This document shows, one piece after another, positions 17,331 through 25,245 of a stretch of 33,147 nt of DNA (position 1 is its first letter; every line of letters begins with the position of its first letter). The notes below the pieces were generated by a model, which saw nothing but the letters and a program-made list of their open reading frames with translations, searched no databases and had not been told where the DNA came from. The translations under genes and the position numbers were made by a program. The stretch is from Parcubacteria group bacterium Athens0714_12 (lineage in GTDB: Bacteria > Patescibacteriota > Patescibacteriia > UBA2591 > VMGY01): the NCBI GenBank assembly GCA_007378955.1, contig VMGY01000008.1:1-33147 (forward strand). The letters run 5' to 3'.

Positions 17331-17373
17331 TATATGAATTATTTAAAGCGCCTTAAAATTCAATAAAAAGGGG

Positions 17374-17445
17374 ATGCGCATAAGGATAAAAATGGCCAAG
17401 GGGAAGAATAAGAAAAAATTAATTTTTGGCAAAAGAAAGGAGTAA
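17374..17445 (+). CDS. very short basic peptide ORF (17-23 aa)
   Basis: An ATG at 17374 (23 codons) or 17392 (17 codons) opens a frame ending KKLIFGKRKE-stop; about half of the residues are Lys or Arg. Its last codons AAA AGA AAG GAG TAA contain the Shine-Dalgarno AGGAG for the next reading frame, so it could act as a leader peptide that couples translation. The shortness makes coding status uncertain. No family is recognised. Confidence 0.3.
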   Translation: MRIRIKMAKGKNKKKLIFGKRKE

Positions 17446-17447
17446 GG
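17431..17447 (+). repeat. 17-bp direct repeat, first copy
   Basis: AAAAGAAAGGAGTAAGG, identical to 17701-17717. Each copy encodes KRKE-stop of one frame and supplies the Shine-Dalgarno of the next. Confidence 0.7.
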
Positions 17448-17449
17448 GG

Positions 17450-17715
17450 TTGATGACAAAATTAACAGATATTTAAATTCGCAGGAAATTTGTGCGGTTA
17501 CTGGGAACGGAAAATATTATAAATAGATGGGGAAGTTCGGAAAATAGCGATAAATATTTTGTTTGTTTTTATTCCTATGAAAATCGTATCAAAAAGTTTT
17601 CGCCGGCAGATAATAACCACATTTTTTTAAAAAGGGTGAAATAGTCATAAGAATTTATGGCGATTCGCCAGAAATAATTATGGATTATTTGCAACTTTGT
17701 AAAAGAAAGGAGTAA
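17450..17715 (+). pseudogene. frame-broken small gene of unknown function
   Basis: Protein-like text continues across three frames. After a Shine-Dalgarno (17438-17442) and TTG/ATG starts (17450/17453), one frame reads DDKINRYLNSQEICAV up to a TAG at 17524. A second reads NIINRWGSSENSDKYFVCF and KKFSPADNNHIF, ending with TAG at 17642. A third continues FKKGEIVIRIYGDSPEII and ends CKRKE-stop at 17715. The second break falls at a run of seven T (17622-17628), where indels are common. Joined, they would give a protein of about 85-90 residues. The sense and spacing of the pieces suggest a recently broken gene or sequencing errors. GTG 17492 to 17644 (50 codons) is the longest intact piece. I do not recognise the family. 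Confidence 0.4.
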
Positions 17716-17717
17716 GG
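17701..17717 (+). repeat. 17-bp direct repeat, second copy
   Basis: Second copy of AAAAGAAAGGAGTAAGG, 270 bp after the first, at the same position relative to a stop codon and the following start. Confidence 0.7.
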
Positions 17718-17720
17718 AAT

Positions 17721-17861
17721 TTGAGAAAAATTAAAGAACGCATTATTCGCGCCTTGTCAAATTTAGATGATTTGGAAAAATTTTTGAATCTGAAAGAAGA
17801 TAAAAGTTTAGAAAGGGCAAAAAAAGAATTGGAATTCGCGGTGCTTGAAATAGGCATTTAA
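17721..17861 (+). CDS. small hypothetical protein (46 aa)
   Basis: A TTG start eight bases after AGGAG (17708-17712) opens a 46-codon frame beginning MRKIKERIIRALSNLDDLEK and ending ELEFAVLEIGI. It looks like two charged helices (KIKERIIRALSNLDDLEKFL and SLERAKKELEFAVLEI), of the size and kind seen in small helical-hairpin proteins. No family is recognised. It is the last gene of a unit with a promoter at 17302-17330 and a terminator at 17878-17910, and its Shine-Dalgarno overlaps the stop of the preceding frame, suggesting coupled translation. Confidence 0.55.
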   Translation: MRKIKERIIRALSNLDDLEKFLNLKEDKSLERAKKELEFAVLEIGI

Positions 17862-17877
17862 ATATTTATTTGAAAAT

Positions 17878-17910
17878 AGGCGTTTGGATAAAAATCCGAC
17901 GCCTTTTTTT
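17878..17910 (+). terminator. rho-independent terminator of the small-gene unit
   Basis: AGGCGT...GGAT pairs with ATCC.ACGCCT around an AAAA loop, followed by seven T. Confidence 0.75.
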
Positions 17911-17936
17911 ATTGGCGCGCGGTGAGGGCGGTGTAG

Positions 17937-17960
17937 TGGCCGCGGCTCGAGCCGCGGCCA
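17937..17960. repeat. perfect 24-bp GC-rich palindrome
   Basis: TGGCCGCGGCTC is followed immediately by its exact reverse complement (17949-17960), with no spacer. Twenty of 24 bases are G or C in an otherwise AT-rich region. There is no T tract after it, so it is not a normal terminator. It lies between the small-gene terminator and the tRNA-Ser promoter. Confidence 0.75.
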
Positions 17961-17969
17961 TTCTCTAAC

Positions 17970-17998
17970 TTGTTTTTAACTCCGGAAAATAGTAAGAT
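17970..17998 (+). promoter_or_regulatory. promoter for tRNA-Ser
   Basis: TTGTTT (17970-17975), a 17-bp spacer and TAAGAT (17993-17998). The heptad array begins within the -10 and fills the leader up to the tRNA. Confidence 0.5.
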
Positions 17999-18032
17999 AG
18001 TTGTAAGTTATAAGTTGTTGGTTGTTAGTTAT
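17998..18032 (+). repeat. heptad repeat, five units, next to tRNA-Ser
   Basis: Five in-phase units: TAGTTGT, AAGTTAT, AAGTTGT, TGGTTGT, TAGTTAT. The array ends 3 bp before the tRNA-Ser 5' end. Confidence 0.75.
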
Positions 18033-18035
18033 TTC

Positions 18036-18124
<89 letters not shown>

Positions 18125-18215
18125 TTAGGAAATGTCTTTTCGCCAGCCGATTTTAAGTACAAATTACTAAAGCGTCGGGTGTTTCAATTGAGGAGTTAAT
18201 AAAATAAGAAAATCT

Positions 18216-19343
18216 ATGAAACAAACTATTAAAATGAATAAATATGTTTTGATTGTTTTATCAGTAATAATATTGGCAGTTTTTGCCGGTGTAGGATTTT
18301 TTCTTTATAACAAAAGGGTTCAGCCTGAGGTTGTTAATCAAGCTGGAATTACTATGGAGGAATGTTCTGCAAAAGGTGGTGAAATAATAAATATTCTTGG
18401 TGACAAAAGAGCAGAAGACTTAGAGTTTCGCCGGGACCATAAAGCTGACTTTTGCATAAACAAGGCGGATTATTTGGGCGATGTTGTCGACTTGCGTTGC
18501 CCTTGTATTTGCTGTAAAAAACCAACCTCATCTGGTTTTAGCCATTATCAGGTGGAAAAGGCTATTATGGACTATCTTTTAACGCAAGAATATTTTAGCT
18601 GGAAAACAACAACTGATAGCCGTAATTTTTGCGTTATTGAAAATTTGAATCCGACTGAAGAAGGTCTGTTTCCGCTGTATGTTTGGGTACGTTGTGGAGA
18701 ATTTATTTTACAAAATGGAAAACTGAAGGAATTGAGCGGAGTATCGGTACCAACCAAAATAGACTATCCAAACGAATTGTCATTTTATGATATGAGCAAA
18801 ATGTCTCATGAAGCGCCAAGAGACGGTTTGCTCTATTCAAAAGACATCAAAACGATTTTCCCCCTAAATGTACAAAATAGAATAGCTGATTTTGATAGTA
18901 AAAATATCAATAGCAGGATTGAAGCGATTACAGTTGATTGGTTTAGAGAAGTAACCGGTCCAATTGAGGCTTTGGGACAGGTAAAAATTAAAGCAGACAG
19001 GGATACTTATACCACCCTTATGTCTTCAACTGTAGGGATTGGTTTAACTCCGATATACACATTAGGCAGACATCCAGAAACTATTAGATTTCGTTGGCAT
19101 ACTAACTATGGTCATTTTGTAAGTTGGGGATCTCCTGATTTAAAAGTCAATGAATTGGGATCAGAGGTTATAAACAGCGGAGAAAAAATCTATTGGTCAT
19201 ATGATGCTAACGAATGGGATGTAGAAAAGCCTTCCGTTCAAATCTTTTTAAGGATAGAAGATGCGCAGTCTGGGCAGATTTTGGCCGAATCAATCCTTGA
19301 AATAAACTGGGAAGATAGGAATATTGCAAAAGTTAAAAAATGA
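18216..19343 (+). CDS. membrane-anchored extracellular protein of unknown function (375 aa)
   Basis: Residues 10-31 form an N-terminal membrane anchor or uncleaved signal (VLIVLSVIILAVFAGVGFFL) after a Lys-containing start, so the rest should face outward. A Cys-containing domain follows (EECSAKGGE near 47-55, then CPCICCKKP near 94-102). The middle segment (about 108-220) contains KAIMDYLLTQEYFSW, LFPLYVWVRCGEF and KIDYPNELSFYDM, an arrangement I recall from other CPR secreted proteins without a known function. The C-terminal 110 residues look like a beta-sandwich (TIRFRWHTNYGHFVSWGSP, KIYWSYD, VQIFLRIED). Base composition is more balanced than in the neighbours. It lies directly after tRNA-Ser and before an attC-like inverted repeat, so it may be accessory. 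No Shine-Dalgarno at a usual distance. Confidence 0.65.
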   Translation: MKQTIKMNKYVLIVLSVIILAVFAGVGFFLYNKRVQPEVVNQAGITMEECSAKGGEIINILGDKRAEDLEFRRDHKADFCINKADYLGDVVDLRCPCICCKKPTSSGFSHYQVEKAIMDYLLTQEYFSWKTTTDSRNFCVIENLNPTEEGLFPLYVWVRCGEFILQNGKLKELSGVSVPTKIDYPNELSFYDMSKMSHEAPRDGLLYSKDIKTIFPLNVQNRIADFDSKNINSRIEAITVDWFREVTGPIEALGQVKIKADRDTYTTLMSSTVGIGLTPIYTLGRHPETIRFRWHTNYGHFVSWGSPDLKVNELGSEVINSGEKIYWSYDANEWDVEKPSVQIFLRIEDAQSGQILAESILEINWEDRNIAKVKK

Positions 19344-19376
19344 GTCTATTTATTTTAGAATATGGCTTGCTACATC

Positions 19377-19459
19377 GCCTAACAACGGATAAAAGAAAAA
19401 AATCAAAGATTTTCCCTAAATTGCCTTCGGCAACTTCTTTTATCCGCAAACCGTTATAT
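19377..19459. repeat. attC-like imperfect inverted repeat
   Basis: GCCTAAC (19377-19383, matching the RYYYAAC box) is followed by a perfect 12-bp stem CGGATAAAAGAA (19386-19397) with TTCTTTTATCCG (19435-19446), then GTTATAT (19453-19459), a poor match to GTTRRRY. A nested TTGCC-TTC-GGCAA hairpin lies inside. Length (83 bp) and layout suit an integron cassette recombination site, but the right box is degenerate and no integrase is in the window. It may instead be a palindromic repeat. Confidence 0.35.
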
Positions 19460-19467
19460 AAATAATC

Positions 19468-19476
19468 TGATATAAT
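19468..19476 (+). promoter_or_regulatory. extended -10 promoter, probably giving a leaderless message
   Basis: TGATATAAT (19468-19476) is a perfect extended -10 ending 8 bases before the ATG at 19484, so transcription would begin at or next to the start codon. Confidence 0.6.
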
Positions 19477-19483
19477 TAAACTT

Positions 19484-20011
19484 ATGATGAAAAACAAAAA
19501 AATATTTTATGGAATTTTAGTGATTGCTGTATTGGTCGTTGCGGGAATCGGTTTGCTGATACAGCAAAATAAATTCATCACTACGGAAGAAATAACGAAT
19601 TTTGAGGAATGTGCTAATGCTGGTTATCTAATATTAGAATCATATCCTCGGCAATGCAAAGCTCCGGATGGCAAAACTTTTGTTGAAGAATTCTGCGCGG
19701 ATTTGTGCGGAGATGGAATATGTCAAGAGGTTGTTTGTATGGCGATTGGTTGTCCCTGTCCTGAAACACTGGAAACTTGTCCTGAGGATTGTAAACATCT
19801 ACTTAATAAGTCAAAATTTTGTCCGGATTATGGAGATTGTAATGATTATGGTTTGGAGTCAAGGAAATGTGATAAAATTGGTGATTGCATAGCCTCTTGC
19901 TCATATGGTTGTGTAAGTAAAAAATGGATGGAGAGCAGAATGGATTGTCAAGCTATGTGGGAAAATTTTGAGTGTGAATGTATGAATAATATCTGCCAAA
20001 GAAAAACTTGA
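19484..20011 (+). CDS. membrane-anchored Cys-rich extracellular protein (175 aa)
   Basis: After a Lys-rich start, residues 8-27 are a membrane anchor (FYGILVIAVLVVAGIGLLI). The outer part has 21 cysteines in about 135 residues. It begins with a FEECANAGYLILESYP segment and a QCKAPDGKTF motif, a short domain I recall from many CPR secreted proteins. Next comes CGDGICQ...CPETLETCPEDC, which resembles the CGDGxCxxxENxxxCPxDC repeats of extracellular proteins, then CPDYGDCNDYG and a C-terminal Cys cluster (CECMNNIC). So many paired cysteines imply disulfides outside the membrane. Function is unknown. An extended -10 immediately before the ATG and no Shine-Dalgarno suggest leaderless expression. 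It shares anchor type and EEC start with the 375-aa protein upstream. Confidence 0.65.
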   Translation: MMKNKKIFYGILVIAVLVVAGIGLLIQQNKFITTEEITNFEECANAGYLILESYPRQCKAPDGKTFVEEFCADLCGDGICQEVVCMAIGCPCPETLETCPEDCKHLLNKSKFCPDYGDCNDYGLESRKCDKIGDCIASCSYGCVSKKWMESRMDCQAMWENFECECMNNICQRKT

Positions 20012-20120
20012 AATTGAGGTGGCGCATTTCGCAAAACGAAATACGAAATTCGGTGGATAGCTTAAATCAAAATTAAAATTTTTTCGAATTTTTATTAATT
20101 TAAGTTATTCAAAAAAATAT

Positions 20121-21386
20121 ATGAATCAAAATAATCAGCCAGTCGGTTCCGGTTTTTCCGGTTTAGGCATCGCGCCAAGTTTAATGGAAATTATAGATAG
20201 ACTAAATTATAAAATTCCGACTCCAATTCAACGTCAAACCATTCCAGTCGCCTTGCAAGGAAAAGATTTGGTTGGCGTGGCGCAAACAGGAACGGGTAAA
20301 ACCTTAGCTTTTGGCATTCCTTTAATCCAACGTCTAAATCAGATTAATGGTAACGGCCTTATAGTTTTGCCGACTCGCGAACTCGCAATCCAGGTTAATG
20401 AAGTCTTAAATAAGGTGGGTTTAAGATTGGGTTTAAGAACCGCGGTGCTTATTGGCGGCGCTCCAATACATTCGCAAATTCAGGCCCTAAGACGTAACCC
20501 GCATATTATTGTTGCCACTCCCGGCCGGCTTAATGATCATTTACAGCAAAGAACCGCTGACTTAAAAAATGTTAAAATAGTTGTTTTAGATGAAGCTGAT
20601 CGCATGCTGGATATGGGGTTTGCCCCGCAAATTAAGAGAATTTTTCTGAAATTGCCCGCTGAACGACAAACAATGCTTTTTTCCGCCACCTTGCCGCCGG
20701 AAATTATGAGAATGGCAACCAGTTTTTTAAAATTGCCGATTCGCATTGAAGTTGCGCCGACCGGCTCAATCGCTGAACATTTGACTCAAGAAATATTTAT
20801 TATTCACAAAGCTGATAAAACTAGGTTGGTAGATAAACTTTTACAGCAATACTTAGGCGCGACTCTTATTTTTACTAGAACAAAATATGGCGCTAAAAAA
20901 CTAACCAGAGTCATTAGGGACATGGACCACAGCGCCGCAGAAATTCATTCCAATCGTTCTCTTTCTCAGCGCAAAGATGCCATGGCTGGCTTTAAATCAG
21001 GCAAATATAGGGTTTTAATTGCCACTGATATAGCTTCCCGCGGCATTGACGTCACCAACATTGAATTGGTTATAAATTATGATTTGCCGGAAAATGCCGA
21101 AGATTATGTGCATCGAATTGGCCGTACGGCCAGAGCCGGAGTTGCCGGCCATGCCATTTCCTTGGCAACACCGGAACAGCGCAGGGAATTGCGCGACATT
21201 GAACGTTTGATTAGAAAAACTTTACCGATTTCTCCAGTGCCCAAATTACCGTTCGAACGAGAGCCTAAATTTGCGCCAATAATCCAATCAGGCCAAAGAT
21301 CATTTTCAAGACCGCGGCCAAAACGTCGCGCTTCCGGGCCTTACCGCGGAAGACGCCCTTTTTCACCATCAAGGCCACGGTCATAG
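20121..21386 (+). CDS. DEAD-box ATP-dependent RNA helicase
   Basis: The 421-residue protein has the full DEAD-box motif set: Q motif (PTPIQRQTIP), Walker A AQTGTGKT, PTRELAIQ, GG, TPGRL, DEAD in VLDEADRMLDMGF, FSATLP, then in the second RecA domain IFTRTKYGAKKL, ATDIASRGIDV and HRIGRTARAG. Residues about 365-421 form a basic tail rich in Arg, Pro, Ser and Phe (RSFSRPRPKRR, YRGRRPFSPSRPRS), as in RhlE-type helicases, likely to bind RNA. It remodels RNA structures or RNPs, for example in ribosome assembly or mRNA decay; the exact role cannot be read from sequence. The gene has a terminator of its own at 21470-21500 and no clear promoter or Shine-Dalgarno. Confidence 0.94.
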   Translation: MNQNNQPVGSGFSGLGIAPSLMEIIDRLNYKIPTPIQRQTIPVALQGKDLVGVAQTGTGKTLAFGIPLIQRLNQINGNGLIVLPTRELAIQVNEVLNKVGLRLGLRTAVLIGGAPIHSQIQALRRNPHIIVATPGRLNDHLQQRTADLKNVKIVVLDEADRMLDMGFAPQIKRIFLKLPAERQTMLFSATLPPEIMRMATSFLKLPIRIEVAPTGSIAEHLTQEIFIIHKADKTRLVDKLLQQYLGATLIFTRTKYGAKKLTRVIRDMDHSAAEIHSNRSLSQRKDAMAGFKSGKYRVLIATDIASRGIDVTNIELVINYDLPENAEDYVHRIGRTARAGVAGHAISLATPEQRRELRDIERLIRKTLPISPVPKLPFEREPKFAPIIQSGQRSFSRPRPKRRASGPYRGRRPFSPSRPRS

Positions 21387-21469
21387 CCAAAGAGGTTAAT
21401 GTCGGCGAGATCGCTTCTCTTGCTTCGCCAAGGCTTCGCTTAATTTATTAACTTTCAGTGTTTTTTACA

Positions 21470-21500
21470 AACCCTCTAATTTTAATTAGAGGGTTGTTTT
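21470..21500 (+). terminator. rho-independent terminator after the helicase gene
   Basis: A perfect 11-bp stem AACCCTCTAAT/ATTAGAGGGTT with loop TTTA, followed by GTTTT. Confidence 0.8.
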
Positions 21501-21552
21501 AATAGTAATATATTGGTAATATGCAGGAAGATTAATTATTAAATTAAATATT

Positions 21553-24288
21553 ATGAATCTTAAAAGTTTTGTTTTTTTCCTCATTTTCGGGCTGGCGTTG
21601 ATAATTATTTTTTCAGCTTCCGGCATTTTGAAATTATTAACTGACTGGTATTGGTTTCAGGAGATAGGCTTTAGCGGTATTTTTACCACTATTTTGCGCG
21701 CTAAAATATTGTTAGGATTAGCAATTGGAATTATTAGTTTTTTTATTATCTATTTCAATTTTTGGCTGATAAAAAAAATTACCGCCTCTAATTCGGATGT
21801 TATTGACATGTCTCAAGACGGGAAAAATATAATAAGTTTGGGCGGGTTAGCCGACAAATTTATCTTGCTGATTTCGCTTTTTTTGGGGTTTATAACCGGT
21901 CTTTTCGGAGCAAGTAATTGGGAAACAGTTCTCAAATATTTTAACTCTGTCCCTTTTAACGCGGTTGATCCAATATTTAATCGCGACCTATCTTTTTATT
22001 TTTTTGATTTGCCGTTTATTCAGTTCGCCGTCGGGTTGGGTTTTTGGATGATTATTGTTTGTTTGATAAGCGCGGCTTTAAGCTATTCCGCTCGGGGCGC
22101 GGCAAACCTGGGGCGGTCTGCTTTCAACATGGCGGGAATTTCAAAATTTTTATTTATAACCAAGCAGGCAAAAATTCATATATCAATTCTTATCGCCCTT
22201 TTATTTGTTTTATTGAGTTTTAATACTTTCGCGGTCAAGATTCCATCTTTGTTATATAGCTCAATGGGATCATTTACCGGCGCCGGTTACACGGAAATAA
22301 ATGCCATTCTGCCGTTTTTGAAAATACTCGGGATTATCGCTTTTGCGGCGGCCATACTGACGATAGTTAATATTTTTAAATCCAGTAATCGTTTTATTTT
22401 TATAGCTGTCGGAGCTTATATTTTAATTTCTATTTTAGGCGGCGCGGTTTATCCCGCGCTTATACAAAAATTTGTTGTTTTGCCGAATGAATTAGCCAAA
22501 GAAACCACTTACATTGAATATAATATTAAAGCCACGCGGGAAGCCTTTGGTTTGGATAAAGTAGTGGAGCGCGATTTGGCGGGCGAAACGACTTTGACCA
22601 TGGAAGATATAAACAACAACCAATCAACAATAAAAAATGTTCGGCTTTGGGATCGCGAACCATTGCTTGATACTTTCGGGCAATTGCAGGAAATCCGCAC
22701 TTATTATGATTTTGTTTCCATTGATAATGACCGCTATAATCTTGACGGAGATTACCGCCAAGTTTTGCTTTCACCGAGAGAGCTTAATTCTACGAGTTTG
22801 CCGCAACGGTCTTTTATCAATGAACGTCTGACTTTTACTCACGGCTTTGGACTCACTTTAAGTCCGGTCAACGAGGTGACACCAGAAGGCTTGCCGGTAT
22901 TATTTTTAAAAGATTTGCCGCCGTCATCAAGCATAAAGTCTTTGTCAGTAAGCCGTCCGGAAATATATTATGGCGAACTGGCGAGCGAATGGGCGGTGGC
23001 AAATACAAAAACTAAAGAATTTGATTATCCTTCGGGAGATGAAAATGTTTTTACAAATTATCAAGGAAGCGGCGGCGTGAAAATCGGGTCAATTTTTCGC
23101 AAGGCCTTATTCGCTTTGAAATTTAGTTCATTTAAAATATTTTTATCCGATGACATCACTTCTGATTCAAGAATAATGTATTACCGCAATATTGAAGAAA
23201 GGGTAAAAAAAGCCCTGCCATTTTTGCATTTTGACAGCGACCCTTATATGGTTCTTACCAAAGATGGCGATTTGAAATGGATTTATGACGCCTATATTAT
23301 TTCAGACCGTTATCCGTACGCCGAGCCGATGCCAAACGCTTTTAGCGTTTTTCCCGGAAGCAAATTAAATTATATCAGGAATTCCGTCAAAATAGTGATT
23401 AGCGCTTATGACGGCAAAATGAAATTTTATATTTCCGATCAAGATGATCCAATAATCCAATCTTACGCCAAAATTTTTAAAAATGTGTTTTTGCCTCTTA
23501 GCGAAATGGATGATGATTTAATTGCCCATATCAGGTACCCGGAAGATTTATTTTCTTACCAGACAGAGCTTTACGCGACTTATCATATGGGTGAAGCGCA
23601 GATTTTTTATAATAAAGAAGACCAATGGCAGATTCCTTATATTACTGGCAAAGGGCGGACTGATCCGATAATGCGGCATATGATTATGAAACTGCCGGAA
23701 GAAGAAAAAGAAGAATTTATTTTAATGATTCCTTTTACGCCCCGCGGCAAAGATAATTTGTCAGCCTGGATGGTGGCGAGAAATGACGGAGAAGCTTACG
23801 GACAATTAATGGTCTATCGCTTTCCCAAACAAAAATTGGTTTTCGGGCCAAAACAAATTACCAACCGCATCAGCCAGGACGCGGAAATCTCGCAGGAAAT
23901 TTCGCTTTGGGACCAAAGAGGTTCGGAAGTTATTATGGGCAACCTTTTAGTGATTCCGATTGAAGGAGCTTTAATCTATATCCAGCCGATTTATTTGCGC
24001 GCCGAGGGCGGAAGGATTCCGGAACTCAAGAGAGTGATTGTCGCTTATGAAAACCGCATTGCGATGGAAGAAAATTTGAACGCGGCTTTAGCGAGAGTAT
24101 TTGGCGGCAAAGTTGTTGCTGACGGAAAAGTAGATAAAACAACTCCGGCGTCCGCCACTGATACGGATTTAATCAAACAAATTAATAACCATTATAACCG
24201 CGCGATGAATGCCCAGCGCCAAGGCGACTGGTCTTTGTATGGCGAAGAAATTAAAAAACTCGGCGAGCTCCTAAAAAAAGCGAAGTAA
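21553..24288 (+). CDS. UPF0182 family membrane protein
   Basis: The 911-residue protein has the layout of the UPF0182 (COG1615) family. About seven hydrophobic segments occupy residues 1-310 (SFVFFLIFGLALIIIF, then ILLGLAIGIISFFIIYFNF and others), followed by a large domain of about 600 residues. Family blocks visible include DWYWFQEIGF near 30, YIEYNIKATREAFGLDKV near 325, NVRLWDREPLLDTFGQLQEI, YYDFVSIDNDRY and, later, IMRHMIMKLPEEEKEEF and IPFTPRGKDNLSAWMVARND. The C-terminus (HYNRAMNAQRQGDWSLYGEE) matches the family end. The function of UPF0182 proteins is not established; the large domain probably lies outside the membrane. No Shine-Dalgarno is seen. Confidence 0.88.
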   Translation: MNLKSFVFFLIFGLALIIIFSASGILKLLTDWYWFQEIGFSGIFTTILRAKILLGLAIGIISFFIIYFNFWLIKKITASNSDVIDMSQDGKNIISLGGLADKFILLISLFLGFITGLFGASNWETVLKYFNSVPFNAVDPIFNRDLSFYFFDLPFIQFAVGLGFWMIIVCLISAALSYSARGAANLGRSAFNMAGISKFLFITKQAKIHISILIALLFVLLSFNTFAVKIPSLLYSSMGSFTGAGYTEINAILPFLKILGIIAFAAAILTIVNIFKSSNRFIFIAVGAYILISILGGAVYPALIQKFVVLPNELAKETTYIEYNIKATREAFGLDKVVERDLAGETTLTMEDINNNQSTIKNVRLWDREPLLDTFGQLQEIRTYYDFVSIDNDRYNLDGDYRQVLLSPRELNSTSLPQRSFINERLTFTHGFGLTLSPVNEVTPEGLPVLFLKDLPPSSSIKSLSVSRPEIYYGELASEWAVANTKTKEFDYPSGDENVFTNYQGSGGVKIGSIFRKALFALKFSSFKIFLSDDITSDSRIMYYRNIEERVKKALPFLHFDSDPYMVLTKDGDLKWIYDAYIISDRYPYAEPMPNAFSVFPGSKLNYIRNSVKIVISAYDGKMKFYISDQDDPIIQSYAKIFKNVFLPLSEMDDDLIAHIRYPEDLFSYQTELYATYHMGEAQIFYNKEDQWQIPYITGKGRTDPIMRHMIMKLPEEEKEEFILMIPFTPRGKDNLSAWMVARNDGEAYGQLMVYRFPKQKLVFGPKQITNRISQDAEISQEISLWDQRGSEVIMGNLLVIPIEGALIYIQPIYLRAEGGRIPELKRVIVAYENRIAMEENLNAALARVFGGKVVADGKVDKTTPASATDTDLIKQINNHYNRAMNAQRQGDWSLYGEEIKKLGELLKKAK

Positions 24289-24313
24289 AAAACAGAAAAC
24301 CCCCTGTTTTGAC

Positions 24314-24333
24314 GGGATGCCTTACGGTATCCC
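24314..24333. repeat. short hairpin after the UPF0182 gene
   Basis: GGGATGCC, loop TTAC, GGTATCCC with one G-T pair. No T tract follows. A weaker AT-rich hairpin (AAACAG/CTGTTT) ending in TTTT precedes it at 24289-24310 and may act as the terminator. Confidence 0.4.
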
Positions 24334-24417
24334 AATGCAAGAGGATTTACTTCTTGAAATAAGTATAGAAAAAACCATCCGCAGTATCAAATAAAATTAT
24401 TTTTTTATTAACGTGAA

Positions 24418-25245
24418 ATGAAAAAAATAATTATACTTTTATTTTCATTATTAATATTAATTGGATACTCTAATAAGATTGAGCAGAATAAAATAATTTC
24501 CGATAGCAATCCCGAGAAAACAATTACTAAGAATGAACAATTAAATGAAATAGTTAATAATAGTGAAAAATTGGAGGAAATAATTAATAACAATGAAAAA
24601 CCGAAAGAAAGTGCTAATGATGCAAGTCAAACTCAATACTATAAAGTTGTTAAAGTAATTGACGGAGATACGATTACCGTGAATATTGACGGGACTAATG
24701 AAGTTATCAGAATAATTGGCGCGGATACTCCGGAAACTAAAGATCCCAGAAAATTAGTTGAATGTTTTGGATTTGAAGCCAGCGAGAAAGCGAAAGAATT
24801 ATTATCTGATCAGTGGGTTGAATTGGAAAGCGACCAAACACAAGGGAATAAGGACAAGTATGACAGGTTTTTAAGATATGTCAGAACCAAAGAAGGCTTG
24901 TTTTATAATTTAGAAATAATCAAACAGGGTTATGCCCACGAATATACTTATAACCTTCCTTATAAATATCAAAAAGAATTTAAAGAAGCGGAGCTTTACG
25001 CGAGAAATAATAAATTAGGATTATGGGCTGACGGCGCGTGCGATATTGATGATATTCCCGCGCAGGAAGTGGTTTCGCCGGCGACACAAGAACCAATGAT
25101 AGAGGCGCAATCCGAACCGTCGGCTGTTCAATCTCAATGCGAGTGTTTATATAACCAATACAATTGCGGCGATTTCATTACTCATGCGGAAGCTCAGCGC
25201 TTTATGAATGCTGCGGCGGAGTTAGTAATGATGTTCATAAATTAG
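24418..25245 (+). CDS. secreted thermonuclease (SNase family), C-terminus frameshifted
   Basis: Residues 1-16 are a signal peptide (MKKIIILLFSLLILIG). A lipobox Cys would be expected next, but Tyr17 (TAC, one base from TGC) is there. Residues 30-72 are a low-complexity Asn/Glu/Lys linker. Residues 75-205 form the staphylococcal nuclease domain, with active-site counterparts D82/D84 (IDGDT), R98, D103 and E106 (RIIGADTPE) and R150 (YDRFLRYV). It would cut DNA and RNA outside the cell with Ca2+. After a Pro/Glu linker, a Cys-containing Excalibur-type domain begins (YNCGDFITHAEAQ), but the frame is lost near 25211. In another frame the expected CGGVSNDVHKLDNNGDGLAL continues to a stop at 25310. 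One missing base between 25211 and 25212 explains this. Confidence 0.85.
   Translation: MKKIIILLFSLLILIGYSNKIEQNKIISDSNPEKTITKNEQLNEIVNNSEKLEEIINNNEKPKESANDASQTQYYKVVKVIDGDTITVNIDGTNEVIRIIGADTPETKDPRKLVECFGFEASEKAKELLSDQWVELESDQTQGNKDKYDRFLRYVRTKEGLFYNLEIIKQGYAHEYTYNLPYKYQKEFKEAELYARNNKLGLWADGACDIDDIPAQEVVSPATQEPMIEAQSEPSAVQSQCECLYNQYNCGDFITHAEAQRFMNAAAELVMMFIN

Noticed and set aside
21395-21440. Possible degenerate copy of the palindromic element (GAGATCGCTTC, AAGGCTTCGC)
   Set aside because: Only short matches to the groES-groEL element and no inverted ends; too weak to call.
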